64,000 nt of DNA from contig OY783194.1 in NCBI GenBank assembly GCA_963678675.1, forward strand, positions 22,856,278-22,920,277. The letters are read 5' to 3'. The translations under genes and the position numbers were made by a program. Origin of the DNA: Xiphydria camelus. Its lineage: Eukaryota > Arthropoda > Insecta > Hymenoptera > Xiphydriidae. This document shows, piece after piece, positions 45,184 through 56,797 of this stretch. The notes below the pieces were generated by a model. That model did not search any database and was not told the origin of the DNA. It saw nothing but the letters and a program-made list of their open reading frames with translations. The first letter of the stretch is position 1; every line of letters starts with the position of its first letter.

Positions 45184-45337
45184 TAGATATTCTCTTGTGT
45201 ATCATAGACTCCGTACACACAGAAGGGACTTCATTCGCAAGGCGTCCTCTACTTGCCTGGATCTCTCTCCCCCGCCACTTCGCTTCTAGTGAAGAGACAG
45301 ACGCACACCTTCTACACCTTCTACCTACATACATTTA

Positions 45338-45371
45338 TCACCGAACATAGTCCAGTCTATGTTCGGTGATA
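45338..45371. repeat. Short perfect hairpin
   Basis: ATCACCGAACATAG, six-base loop TCCAGT, CTATGTTCGGTGAT. No T-run follows, so it is not terminator-like; its role is unknown. Confidence 0.85.
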
Positions 45372-45400
45372 TCATGTAGTTACGCAGAGTCTCGTTTGCG

Positions 45401-45755
45401 AATTCGGTTATTGCATAAAAAACTTTAATATTTTTAAATTTAATTTGTAATCTGTAGGTATACGTGTTCAATATCACACGAAAAGAAAATGCCCTAAAAA
45501 ATTAATATTTGCAAAGCTATAAGTGCGTTTTTCTCTACGGTATTATGACGTCATCGAGAAGCCATGAGAGACGCACTTATGTCAAGCAACGAGTACGAGA
45601 GAGATAGACTTACAATACTATGACGCATCTTTGTTGCATCTTTAAATATTTTTTTCCAGCTTAAATAAGGCCGAAAATGAAAAATGAAGAAATACGGGGT
45701 AAATAATTTTGTTCAAATTTTTGAAATCTGTAATCAAAAGATAAGAAAACCAAAT
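45401..45755 (+). repeat. Dispersed repeat, copy A
   Basis: From AATTCGGTTATTGCATAAAA through GACGTCATCGAGAAGCCA to AAATACGGGGTAAATAATTT; a diverged direct copy is at 56509-56797. Unknown family. Confidence 0.75.
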
Positions 45756-45899
45756 TTATGCAACTGGTACTCCTCCCAATAGTGCCGTTTAAGTACAGAT
45801 TCTCTACTGTATGCGAGGCAATTCATGCCAATTCAGCTAATCAAGAAATAACTATATTCGAAAATATGTCCAAAAATCGAGGTATTATAGCAATCCTAC

Positions 45900-46745
45900 C
45901 ATCAAGTTAAAAATTGCAATCCTCTCTCTCTCTCTGTTATAAGGCAAGAGTAATCGTATCTTTTCATTCCCATTTTTAAAATTGGGGGACAGAGTCCTAT
46001 CGATGGTGTCCCTCTTTTTTCATATTCGACAATTAAAAGGGAAATTTCGTGCAAAGTTACGCCATGAAATTTGTAGTCGTTCAAGAGATAAACCAATTCT
46101 TCGATTTTCTCTTTTACAAAAACGCCGTATCTCCCAAACGTTTGGGAATTCCATGATGTAACCTTGCAACAAATTTTCTTTTTACTTGTCAAATATCAGG
46201 AAAAAAAGGATATCACTGATAGAACTTTGCCCTCAGTTTCAAGAATAAAAATAAAAGATACGATTACTCCGTGATTTATAGAGGAGGACTGGTCTGTAAT
46301 TTGGCAAACTTTTTGTACCCGTATAACTTAATTTTTTTTTAACTTACGTCATACTTTCCAAAATCAGTAAATGTCTAATTATTAAGTTATAGGAGTACAA
46401 TAATTATACCTCTAGCGACAATACCTTTCTTTCTTCATAATAAACAAGTAAAAAGAAGTTGTATAAGTTACATCATGGAACTCTCATTCGTTTGAGAGAT
46501 ACAACGATTTTATGGAAGAGAAGGTCGAAAATTCAAACGATTGGGAGTTCCATGATGCAATTTTGTATAAAATTTTCTCCTTACTCGACGAATGTGAAGA
46601 AACAAAGTTACCATCGATAGGGTTTGGCCCTTAATATAAAAGAAAATAAATAAAAAGATACCATTACTTCATAATTTTTTTTTGGGAGGATTGGTCTGTA
46701 ATTTACAATATTATTGTACTCGTATAACTTAAATTTTATAAATTT
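45900..46745. repeat. Two adjacent dispersed repeat units
   Basis: Unit 1 (45900-46330) and unit 2 (46400-46745) share AAGTTACATCATGGAA / TTCCATGATG inverted pairs, TCGATAGG(G/A)TTTGGCCCT-like and GGAGGA(C/T)TGGTCTGTAATTT words. Each is a partial foldback. The 96-codon frame at 45902-46192 lies inside unit 1. A third unit is at 27011-28080. Confidence 0.7.
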
Positions 46746-48334
46746 TCTGTGGTATTTTCATTTCATGAGTAGCTTAAGTGGCGTGACAGAATGCGCTCCA
46801 TATGTATATCTATGTTGCATCGTTGAAACGAGGCGCGGTGAAACGATCAAATGAGAACTGCCCCAATTTCCTGATCGAAGTCGAGGAACCTTAGCTTCCG
46901 ATAAAATTGAGCTAACTTCTACGGAGCCGTTCGGAAAGCATGGGAGAAGTTTTTATATTAAATTTTGAATCATTCACACACACAAGAATCACGTATTTTC
47001 CCAATAGATAAGTAATTTTGTCCAATAGCACTCGTGGCCCCTTTAGTGTAGATACTCTTCCCCATACATTTAATTATTTATATAAATATACATACACGAT
47101 GTTATAATAAAACTGAAACAATATCGAAATCGGTTACGGTATAAAATTTTTAGTTATAATGAAACTGATTAAAAACGATATTAAAGTAGCACAAATCTAT
47201 AGTTAATAATAAAAGTAGAGCATTGGGTTTGTAGTAGGATAACATTAAATTTATTTAAGTTTAAGTCAACTCATATTCAGTCATAAATCATCATCATTGT
47301 GCCTATAGACAGCATTCCTACCTAATATTGTAACGCTTTAATAGGGATTGATAGTGTCTAAATGAAGCACGAAAGGGGGGCCCTATAGAGCTTCGTAAAG
47401 GATTGAATGATTTAGGGAGAGGAGTCCCCCTCCAACAAGCCTGGCGAGTAAATAAGATTGGACTTATCTTTTCCTTTATATAAAGAAAGAATAAGTGTTA
47501 TCTTCCTTGCTAAAATAATATATCAACTATGATAGTTCTATTGTACTGTTGACTTAAATAATTAAGAAACTCGGTAGATACTATGATACTAAAATAACTT
47601 TAAATGTAATAAGTGACCAGTGGTTTGCTTCCGCCGTTTTTTGCCATCTATTGCGTTAGGAAAACGGCGGAAGCAAAGTTGTACACCTAATAATTCACTA
47701 ATTATATGAATACGGATAATATCTGCATAAAGAAAAGTGAAGTCAAACAGAAGTTTTTTAAAAATAATTAGCAACAATTACTTTTATAGAATAAAAATTG
47801 GGGTTCAATTGTGAGTAGATATTTTATCTTAACCTACTTTCTTTGAACATACGTTATTCTACTACGAGCGCGACTATGTATAGTCGCTTTCCATAAGATG
47901 CCACTGCGGGTACTACGGGCGACTATAGTCGCTCTCCATAAGATGCCGCGCATTGTACAGGGTCCGGCAGGGAGGTATGGTGTTTTTGAAAAAAATGACA
48001 CACACTTGTTTTTTAACGAATTTTAAAATCTATTGTTTTTAGTCGCATATTGCGAGAAACCATCGGAGAAACAGCCCGTAGCGAAGGGTTAAAGAAAGAA
48101 TGAAATATATAACAATTGTTAACAATGATAAATCGACGATACATCGTATGCATAATAAACTTTAACCGTCTCTCATCGAGTGACGCGTTCAGAGTATTAT
48201 ATTAGTTTAAATTCGAGATGTCACTTATTGTTAGTGGGGCAGACTGGAGCAAGTTGACACAGAAGTTGACCCCTTGCTCCTATTACTTCTCATGGTAATG
48301 AGGGGCCAAATTCTTTTTCTTACCTGTATTTCTA
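46746..48334. other. Unassigned with small repeats
   Basis: Hairpin at 47626-47677 (TTTGCTTCCGCCGTTTT / AAAACGGCGGAAGCAAA). A tandem pair at about 47873-47957 (GCGACTATGTATAGTCGCT and GCGACTATAGTCGCTCTCC, each before CATAAGATGCC). Decayed GGCCCCT-type hairpin at 48237-48314. No gene. Confidence 0.5.
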
Positions 48335-49604
48335 CACGGAGAAAAATTTGGTGTAAATTGAACAAAAATTGGTGTAATTGCAACAGGAGTAGTGGTGGGC
48401 TATAGGGATGGCATAAGTGTCATGCTCGAATAACAGCAGTTTTTTGATAAATTTAGCCTAATAGAGTAATGATAATCGTAAATGAATCACATATTCTAGA
48501 AACCCCACACACATGTCCACATTTTGGGCATATGAGGTTTTTACCAAAAATCAGCTTCTCTCATATAAATACATCTTTTAGAGAGAAACCACATAAGTTC
48601 GGTGCTTGCTTTGCTTACACATCTACACAAATCACATCTTTTCCCAACGAAGTTGCCTATCCAGACGTCAAGGTAGGTACCAATTAGCGCCAAAAAATTG
48701 ATATCCATCAAGAAATTTGAATGACTTACTCGCGACCAAGAAGAACTGATAAGAAATTTTTATCAAGAAATATTTTCCTGGCCAACAGTGGGTAGAGAAG
48801 ATAAAGACATGAAGACATTGTTGAATATTAAACATTTACTTTATCATGTCATGTAACCATTAAAATAAGTTATTAATAAAATAAAAACGAATTACTAAAA
48901 AAGTTCTGGTCAAATAAACGTACATTTTAGAAACCACGCATGTCCAGTCACCATTTTATGCTTTTATTGATGCAGCAGAAGCTGTATATTTAAATTTGTG
49001 TGAAATTTCTAATGTATTCACATACCTTCACAAGCCCTAAAGGTATACTTCCAGATGTATGATGTGATTTTGCATAAAAGAGTTTTTTTCGTTTTTCTCA
49101 AGACTATCATTTGTGGACATGTGGGGTTTCTCAAATACGTGATTCAAATATGAAACAAAAAATAGGTCATATTTATATTTCCAACTTGTAAGGTTTATTA
49201 CAGCAGTCAAATGGAGAGCATACCAAAATTTGAGTGGAATTTTGACGTGAATACTTATGCAGTTTTTACAGAAGTTTTGTGTAAAAGCTATGACAGTCAA
49301 GTGTAAACGTAGACTCGCGCAGAGAAAATGAGGTATTACATACTTATCTTTCCTGCGAATCATCTGCTAATACCAAACTCCTGCAACTCGGCGTCTCCTG
49401 ACAGCACATCGGTTCTCGGATATCGGTAAACAACCACGCAGCGTTGGGTTGCGATTGCACATGCACACACACGCGCACACGAGCACCTGGGACACTCACC
49501 ACAACACGCGTACTACACGCAATGCATAACTAATGTTAGGCGAAGTATTCTTTGAATCATAATTCCACTTCTGAACTATAGACTCGCAGAAAAACTGAGG
49601 CACT

Positions 49605-49665
49605 GATGACTGGAACGGGGGACTTGAACCCGGGTGAATGCTCTAACCACTGAGCTAACTAGGGG
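49605..49665 (-). ncRNA. Truncated tRNA-derived segment
   Basis: The minus strand reads TAGTTAGCTCAGTGGTTAGA, GCATTCACCCGGGTTCAAGT, CCC. Box A (TAGCTCAGTGGTTAGAGC) and box B (GGGTTCAAGTCC) are excellent but nearly adjacent; the anticodon arm is deleted. Probably the head of a SINE or a tRNA fossil; cannot form a tRNA. Confidence 0.7.
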
Positions 49666-49678
49666 GGGGGGGGGGGGG
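49662..49678. repeat. Homopolymer G run
   Basis: About 17 consecutive G directly upstream (minus-strand sense) of the tRNA-like segment. Long G runs are rare in this A+T-rich DNA; length may be uncertain in assembly. Confidence 0.85.
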
Positions 49679-50233
49679 TCCTGTCTATTTTCTCTTCAGA
49701 TTGTCTATTAATGCCAAATTACTGGACTTTTAACACGAGAGTACTGTAAAACTTGCATCACTTTTACTTCAAAGTTAAATAGAACACGGACAACGTTTAG
49801 ACCAGCAGATGTAGAAGAAAAACATCCAAAATTACATAAGAACTGTCAATTTTACACAACTCGAGTATAAAACTTGCAAACACTTTAGTTATAATTACAT
49901 TAGTAGCTTTACAGAAATTCTCATCTAATTTGTATAGTTTACGATGTAGTTTTTAACTATGTTTCTAGTTTTAATCAAAAAGATTATGAAAGTTACACAT
50001 AAACATTTACAGCAGTTGTGATGTCAAAATTACAGCAACACTTTTCTCCGTGTAATATTAGCTTCGTCAACGTATCGATGAGTCTTAGGAATAAAGACGT
50101 AACTCTTTGCCGTCAGGATCAGAAACAATGTCTCTTTAATTTAAATGAAAAACATCTCAACTGTGCTAGCCAAGTATTGAAATATCGTAACTATTTTTCC
50201 TGTGTGTCAAAAACACACAATTCAAAACTTTAA

Positions 50234-50512
50234 CCCCTTTATGCCTGATATATCATATTTGATATGTTACGGAAATTGACATGAATTTATCTTGAATGAG
50301 CTCTGATAGTGCTGGCACCTGTTGGCATTCTGCATACTCTTCTTTATGATGTATTGTTTGCTGCCTATCTCTCAGAATAAATGACATATCAGAAATTAAA
50401 AAAAAAAATTTCAAAAAACACTCAAAAATGTTTAATATCCGGTCATTAAAAGTAAGTGTCTTGAGAAAAAAATTTTGTTGGGGGAAAATGAAAATTCAGG
50501 CACACAAAGGAG
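50234..50512. mobile_element. TTAA-type MITE, 279 bp
   Basis: CCCCTTTATGCCTGATATAT ... CAGGCACACAAAGGAG with TTAA at 50230-50233 and 50513-50516; TIRs imperfect. Shares GATATATCAT near the left end with 30327. Confidence 0.8.
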
Positions 50513-50516
50513 TTAA

Positions 50517-51194
50517 GGAAAATCACCCCGTATGTTTATTTTCTATTTATAAACTGCGTAATTATTTTCTCTGTAGGTATTAATAACATGACTTATTTAT
50601 GATCACTAAAAAAAGTATCTCTATTATAAATAAATACACATAATTGAGATATAATATTAATATTATTTATAATTTAAATATAGTTTATTTCATCAAAACG
50701 AAAACTTATCGACTGCAGAGACGATGATAGGTCATTTAATATTTTGTTATTATTTTCGCGATATGTTCTTCTATCTGTGTACATTTTTCTATAAAGACGA
50801 AAAACCATAATCACAAGAAAACATTACATCGCAGTTCATCTTCGGAATGAATAATTCTTCGAAAATAGCGCACTTCTCGGATCGACGTAATAACGTCGAT
50901 GTTTCGCTTTCGGTCTGAGAACGAGGTATTCCTTCGAATATACCGTGCATGATTACGGAGAACGCGAATGGGCCCCCATGTAGTATAGGCCCAGTACAGG
51001 ACAACGCGTTCCTGCCTCCTCGAGAAGGATACCTACTCCTTCGACTTGCTACTCTCCTGTTCACCTTGTACCTCCGTGGGCCTTACGACCCCCTCTTGCT
51101 TACCTCTCACTTCCGCGGAGTGGGGTTTTCGGGGACCGCTTCACTCGCTATCCGCCCGTCGCGCCGACTACGAGACGCGGTAGCCGAGACTCTC
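50517..51194. other. Unassigned
   Basis: A+T-rich to 50930, then G+C-richer. GAATGGGCCCCCATG at 50967 resembles a Harbinger-type terminus but has no clear partner. No gene. Confidence 0.35.
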
Positions 51195-51754
51195 TAAACT
51201 CGGCGATGCGGATATGTCCGGCGGATAGATACGTCGGACAGATCCGTATGCGTATATCCACGCGTTCGGCGGATATGTCCTGCTCGCCGTCCGTGGTCCT
51301 AGATGACGTGCATGGACAGCGAGTCGGACAGATCCGAAAGTGTGTAATCATATTCAACGGATTTGTCCGCCGGGCGTGAAATTGCTTCATTATCCGTGCG
51401 TAAAAAATTGTGCAAATCATGAGGCTCTCTTGTTTCGAGTTCTCTAATTGAACACATAGGAGTACTTTCTTCTTTCCAATAGCCACCGTTTTGACCACAC
51501 TCTTTTCTTTTCTTTTTTCTCGTCAAATAAAATTAAAAATCCTCCAATTATTGCAAGTTTTTTATTATTATCCATATGGCAGTACAAAACACAATAATTA
51601 TCTAGAGACAACGCAGGAACCAGTAGAACCGAGAGTAGAACCGAATGAAACAGAATTGTGGCCCGCGCGCGCGCATGTCTGTTGAGATTTGTCTGTGAAT
51701 GTGTAGCAGCAACGGATCTGTCCGCCGTATATATCCGCATGTGAATAGGGCCCT
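51195..51754. mobile_element. PIF/Harbinger fragment with one preserved end
   Basis: The right end reads CGGATCTGTCCGCCGTATAT, ATCCGCATGTGAATAGGGCCCT; the AGGGCCC terminus resembles that at 22399. Subterminal GCGGATATGTCCGGCGGATA and TCGGACAGATCCG repeats lie near 51205-51250. The left terminus is lost. Transposase N-terminal sequence is inside. Confidence 0.65.
51300..51640 (-). pseudogene. PIF/Harbinger transposase N-terminal fragment
   Basis: MDNNKKLAIIGGFLILFDEK continues to KRVWSKRWLLERRKYSYVFN and a stop; the adjacent frame then gives SIRELETREPHDLHNFLRTD. VWSKRWLLERR and REL-T--P-DL-NFLR are Harbinger N-terminal motifs, as in the 22498 fragment. A frameshift separates them and nothing of the DDE domain follows. 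Confidence 0.75.
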
Positions 51755-51758
51755 TTAA

Positions 51759-52490
51759 GGGGTTACACCACCTTGACATTTTCAAGAAATCAAAAAAATT
51801 TTTTTTGGCTGAAAATAGTCTCTATGTGGTATACAAAATGATATGCCGTTAGTTACAAATCGATATCTAAAGTGAAAGAGCAATTTTTGAAGTGTAGAAA
51901 CCGAGACGTGCATAAGCGCGCTAATGTTCTCGCGAAACTTTAAACGCGTTTTTCTCAAAACTACATTTTAAAAACCGGTGGGCACTCTAGCTCCGCCAAT
52001 TCTCAATCAATCGTCTTGATTCTTTTTTTATTTTATTCGTCATATGTTTATCTAGCGAAATACGTACGGTTTTTTCAAAGTATTGATATTTGCGTTTTTT
52101 ATGCCACATTAAATAACGAAATTTAGGGCAAAATATGTATCTTTTTTTCCTTTCAAATCGATGCCATTTTGTGAAAAATGCATATTTTTGAAAACGGCTA
52201 CATATTTCGCTAGCTTTTGAGCTACAGAAACTAATTCTTTTTCGTTCAGTGTTCTAACTTAAACCTGGACTGAGCTATCGTGCCCACCGCACGATCATCG
52301 ATTTTCGCAGCGCTTCAGTAAATCGCCTTTAAAGCCGCCATTTTTATAAATAAAAAAAATACAAACAACATTTTTTGTAGTTTAATAGTAGTATAATACC
52401 TTACTGTACTTTAATTTGGATAAAAACGTTTCAATTCTTCAGAAAAAATTCTTGAATAACCGTAATTTTTGGGTGGATCAAGCTGGTCCC
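51759..52490. mobile_element. TTAA-flanked element, 732 bp
   Basis: GGGGTTACACCACCTTGACA at the left and GATCAAGCTGGTCCC at the right, with TTAA at 51755-51758 and 52491-52494. TIR pairing is imperfect (ACCACCTTGA against ACCAGCTTGA), so the boundaries rest mainly on TTAA. It abuts the Harbinger end at 51754. Confidence 0.55.
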
Positions 52491-52703
52491 TTAAGGTGTG
52501 GTCTCACGGGGTCGTGAACTGGGCGAGAGCATTACCCGTATGTCTGGCGGTTGCGATCACTACTATGTGTGAACTAGTAGTCGTGGTGGGAGGAGTCGTA
52601 CTCGTCTGCGAAAAACGTGGTCGTATTCACTCCGGCTTGTTTCGGAGTGATCTTGCCCGCCTTCAGTCGTGGATTTGCTTTTGACGGACAACCTTGTCTG
52701 AAA

Positions 52704-53525
52704 ATGTCGGTTTACAAAAAGAGTACAGCTCAAGTTATGATGTTCGTAGAATTATATCGCGATGCGGAATGTTTATGGAATATAAATTCGGACAAGAGTA
52801 TAAAAACCGTGATTCAAGGGACAAAGCGTTACAAACATTAGTGATGAAATGAAAATAGATGGATTTGGTTCTTGAGAAGTAGCATACAAAATAAAAAATA
52901 TAAGATCGGCGTATTATATCAAGAATTGAAAAAGATAAAAAAAACTTCTTCAAATCAGGAACTTCTGCTGATGATATTTATAAACCAAAGGTTCCATGGT
53001 ACCAGATTGTGCATTTGTTTTTGAAAAAAAATCCTGAAATGAAGAAAATCGAATCCAACCTGTACTCACAAGCTTCAGGCACATCAAATCAACCTGGAAA
53101 CAGTGACGGTGGACAGGATGTTCTCCCCGAAGAAAATTCGGAACGCCCACAAGTGAAACTTTTAAATCTCCTCCAATGGTGCATCAGCCAACTTCATCGA
53201 AAAAGAGGCGCCTTCAGGATCGATCTGCTTTGCCTTTGTATATTGGAAAAGCAATTAAAAAGTTCGAGCGCATCCAAACAAATTTATCGTTGGAAGCAGA
53301 GTTCGATGTTTGGTTCCGAAGTTTGGCAAAGCAACTGAACAATATGGAGATCTGGAGAGTTCTATAGCTCCGAATGCAAATTCAGAACCTCGTTTCTCAA
53401 GAAAGGATGCATCAAGAACAACAACATAACTTATTAGTTTCTGACGGATCTTCTTCCAACGTTATCCAGCCAGGAAGCCTTCGAGCAAGGAATCTAGTTT
53501 CCCAAGAAATGCAAGAAGAAGAGTA
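52704..53525 (+). pseudogene. MADF/BESS-type protein, probable Harbinger companion gene
   Basis: Starting at MSVYKKSTAQVMMFVELYRD, the sequence shows a MADF domain: ECLWNINSDKSIKNRDSRDK, ALQTLVMKMKIDGFGS, KIKNIRSAYY, ELKKIKK, TSADDIYKPKVPWYQIVHLF, with frame changes at about 52810, 52878 and 52910. An acidic/Ser linker and then a BESS-like C-terminal helix region (FDVWFRSLAKQLNNMEI; VSQEMQEEE and stop at about 53525) follow. MADF proteins bind DNA and accompany the transposase in many animal PIF/Harbinger elements. A Harbinger transposase relic converges from the right (53982-55430), so both probably came from one autonomous element. Multiple frameshifts make it non-functional. Confidence 0.8.
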
Positions 53526-53981
53526 AACATCTCTTTCTTCAGCGTGCAGCATCGAGTCAAAAAAAATTAATTACATTAACTTGCAGCCAAGCGGAAAGAG
53601 AAGTTCATCAACAGTTCAATAGAAATATAATCTGTACGAAAACAGCTTTGACTCTTTGATATCGTCGATTTGTTCTCCTTCTTCTGATTCTTTTTAAATT
53701 AAGTTTGTGAGCATTCTATCTCAATGGCGTATTTTATTATAAAACTGTATGCTACCTACTTTAATTGGCCAATTATATTTTTTATTTATTATACTTTTTT
53801 TTTAATAAAAATATATAGGTATTATTATGTTACCTACTTTAATTGTAGTGATTTTTATACCCCCAAAGAAAATAAAGACAAAACAAAGGTCAAAGAAAAC
53901 AACGACGATCTGTTTCAGGTACTATTTATTACTTACAACCACAAAAACATAAACTAGGTACTCAGTACTTACAAATTAATT
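53526..53981. other. Spacer between the convergent Harbinger genes
   Basis: A+T-rich and non-coding, as expected for the 3'-to-3' spacer of a two-gene Harbinger. A 77-codon frame at 53724 is not supported. Confidence 0.5.
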
Positions 53982-55430
53982 TTAACGAACCATTTCGTTT
54001 TGGCATAAAACTGCTCCAGTGCCACTGAAATAATTACGGTACTTATTTCTTCGTTCCCTTGAATTACCGTCAGGAAATCTTGGCGGAAATGGCTGCAAAC
54101 TTATGAGTCCCCTGCTTTCTTGAATTTCTCTCCACGAACCAGGTGTGAAAGTGCAGTTTTCCACATCTTCTTTATCAATAATCGCAGTAGAATTAAAATC
54201 TGAATCAGATCTTGATTGTATCCAGTATGCTGGATTGCATCCAACACCCCAGGAACAAATTGGCTGATAGTATTTTTAGGTACCGTAAAGTGGGGATACT
54301 TTGTGACAATTTTTGGGTTTTTTGTTCCTAGAAATAATATTATCGCTTAAATTTTAAAACAAAAATTACCAGTCATGAGTTCAAACCTTCCTCTTTCATA
54401 TAACGTTAAAAAGTTTAAAGTCAGATCGTCAGTTTTGAAAGAAAACAATTAAAGTATGCATCACAATTTAACCCCGGGAGTGGGGTTACTTTGTGACATT
54501 GTAACATTATGTATTCTGTTGCGTTTAAAGTAGCGTTATGACAAAGTATTATCTGTGGCTGATGTTTAGAAACAACATATAGAGTTTTAAAGTTGTAAAA
54601 AGTCATCAGAGGATAAAATTACGCACTTTTCGACAATGCAAAATAAAGTCTTTATTTCATCAATACAAAAACATGTTTTCTACTAAATTACTAGCTCTTA
54701 ACGAACATTAAAAAATTCGGCATACTAAAATAAAATTATGTGCTGCAATTCGTACTTTTGTATTCGTACTGGTAGTTTATATAGTTTTAGCTTGTCACAA
54801 AGTAACCCCTCATATTGTTGATTCTTTATGTAATTTGACGTAATTTTTTTCAAACATAAGGAATGAAGGTAAAAATCAGGCCATGCTTTCCCAAGAGACC
54901 ATATTTCAATAGGCACTTACCTGATTTCACATATAAAATGCACAATACGCTTGCCAATACAAAGTTTACGCTAAACGGCGCAACGTGCGTTTGTCAACAC
55001 TCTTTGATAGCTCATGTAGCACTGGAATGCTGATGTGAATGGCGTCGACAAAAGACAGTCGCGCACAGTAGTAAGTATAGTTACATACCCATTAGGTACC
55101 GGCGAAGTATTGTTAAAAATTTGGGCGCCAAATTTGAAAGTTTGTAATTTGATGCTCTGTCACAAAGTTACCCCCCCAGTCACAAAGTATCCCCACTTTA
55201 CGGTATTTTAAATAAATACTGGAGACTGGCAAACGAATCCCGGTAGCCAAAAATCTTAAAGTGATGTTCAGCTTGGATCAGCCGGAATCGCTTTCCTCGT
55301 GTTGGTGTCACTTTTTTGAATTGTAGATTTTACTTTATTTAGTGGAATCCAATATAGATTTGGATGTAGCCGAAAAAAATTTTTGTGACCACTTTCGTCT
55401 TCCAGACCGCCACCTGACGCCGCGCGTGAA
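53982..55430 (-). pseudogene. PIF/Harbinger transposase, deleted and interrupted
   Basis: Minus strand: FFRLHPNLYWIPLNKVKSTI, QKSDTNTRKAIPAD (about 55400-55290), a frameshift, then GYRDSFASLQYLFKI (about 55270-55210), corresponding to the Harbinger LRFLATG-SF-SLQYLFKIS block. The text is then broken by the 921-bp element 54283-55203 and resumes as TISQFVPGVLDAIQ (about 54276-54235). Most of the DDE domain is deleted, and the frame ends with the C-terminal block FTPGSWREIQES, RERRNKYRNYF, GTGAVLCQNEMVR and a TAA at 53982. The C-terminal pattern (TPG-WR ... R--YF-G-GAV-WQ) is typical of the family. Confidence 0.85.
54283..55203. mobile_element. TA-flanked element, 921 bp, GTAAAGTGGGG ends
   Basis: CCGTAAAGTGGGGATACTTT and inverted AAAGTATCCCCACTTTACGG flanked by TA (54281-54282, 55204-55205). 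Internal end-like words: GTGGGGTTACTTTGTGAC at 54480, GTCACAAAGTAACCCCTC at 54796, GTCACAAAGTTACCCCCC at 55160. No transposase. Inserted into the Harbinger transposase relic. Confidence 0.9.
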
Positions 55431-56508
55431 TATCAGCGCTTTCATAATGATCACCCGATTCAGTGTCGTTAAGTTGTCACGTGGGCGTGCATGTCCTATT
55501 TTCGACGAAGAAAACTTTTAGGAACTTTAGGTCTTTTTAAAGTGGCAAAAATTTATAAATAAAATGACTATTATAATTTAATCTCTATACAAAATCACCT
55601 ACTGATATCAATTTTGGAATGTAATAAACAAAAATTGAGAGTTTTAGCCGATTACATGCAGTATAGACGAAAATTTTAACAGGTGTCAATCTTAAACAGA
55701 ATATGGGGTAAGATTGACATCTGACTTTATTTTTAAAAAAATCAGTGTTCACAAACGATAAGTAGTAAAATAAAATGCGTCTTATATCGTATAAAGAGAG
55801 AGTCAGGCTTGCTTATCCATACATTATCAAATCTGATAACTTCAGTTTGCAATATATTTTAGACCAGTAAGTAAAGTGGTGTCAATGTATGCCTCTTTTA
55901 CCCTACAGCTTTAATGATCTTAAAAGGAAGACTGTTATATGGACCATCAGGTGCAAAACTTTACACTGTAAAATATTCTCCATTATTATACTTTAACACG
56001 GATGATTCGATCTCAATTAGGCTATCGTTTCTTTTTTCAAAGTTGATCGATTAAAATAGGCTTCGGCGGAATTGAAGTAGGCATCTAATTTGAACATCTC
56101 GAGGAATTTATTGTACCTTTGTAGTTGCTGCTTACCGGATTTTATTTCAATTGATCATAGATTGCAGTATATTTAAAAAATTATATTTAGCAATCATTAA
56201 TAATGCACCATTTAGACTACTAAAATAGTAAATAATTAAAAAATATCTTTCTCGATCGATTTCGACCAAATTATTTTACGGATGTGAAACTTACGTATAT
56301 TACTCCGCGACAACACATCAATCACACGTGATAAGTACTCGAACCTTGAATACGTGAAATCGTATACAGACTTACGCGTACAAGTAATTACACACGCGCA
56401 ACCTAATCCTAATTTCTAACTCTAACCCCAACTCCAATCAACCGATATAATTACAAAAGAAATCTGCACGTGCGTGCTAAATATGTATGAAAAAATTATA
56501 TAGCTAAG
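55431..56508. other. Unassigned
   Basis: A GTGTCAATCTTAAAC / GGGGTAAGATTGACATC pair near 55682-55722 and GTGTCAATGTATGCC, TTTTACCCTA at 55878-55905 suggest a decayed GTAAAGTGGGG-type MITE. Otherwise no features. Confidence 0.4.
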
Positions 56509-56797
56509 AATTCGGTTTTAGCATAAAAAATATTCGCATTTTTAAATTCAATTTGTAATTTGTATATACATTCAATGTCACTCGAAAAAGAAAATGTTCG
56601 AAAAAATAATGATTCGCAAAGTTATAAATGCGTTTCTCTCTACAAGATGGTGACGTCATCGAAAAGCCAGAAAGATATAGTTGAATTTTTAAATATCGCT
56701 CTCTAGTTCAAATAAAAAATATAAAAAATACGGAGCAAATAATTTTGACTAAATTTTTTGAATCTGCAGTAAAAAATGAGTGAGACAACCGAATTCC
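56509..56797 (+). repeat. Dispersed repeat, copy B
   Basis: A diverged direct copy of 45401-45755 (TTTAAATTCAATTTGTAATT, GACGTCATCGAAAAGCCAG, AAATACGGAGCAAATAATTT). Confidence 0.75.

Larger units (their letters stand above)
48335..50052. mobile_element. Possible TA-flanked element, CACGGAGAAAA ends
   Basis: CACGGAGAAAAATTTGGTGT at the left and CACTTTTCTCCGTG at the right, with TA on both sides. The TIR is short (about 11 bp), so pairing of these two ends is tentative. The interior has a tRNA-like scrap (49605-49665) and zinc-finger-like scraps (HTCPHFGHMRF, SFREKPHKFGACFAY at 48500-48640) without continuous coding. Confidence 0.45.

Noticed and set aside
48469..48687. C2H2 zinc-finger protein
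   Set aside because: HTCPHF and REKPHKFGACF fragments recall finger linkers, but the Cys/His spacing is broken and no finger is complete.
56401..56440. CCTAA-like words (insect telomere TTAGG complement)
   Set aside because: Only a few degenerate, irregular copies; no array.
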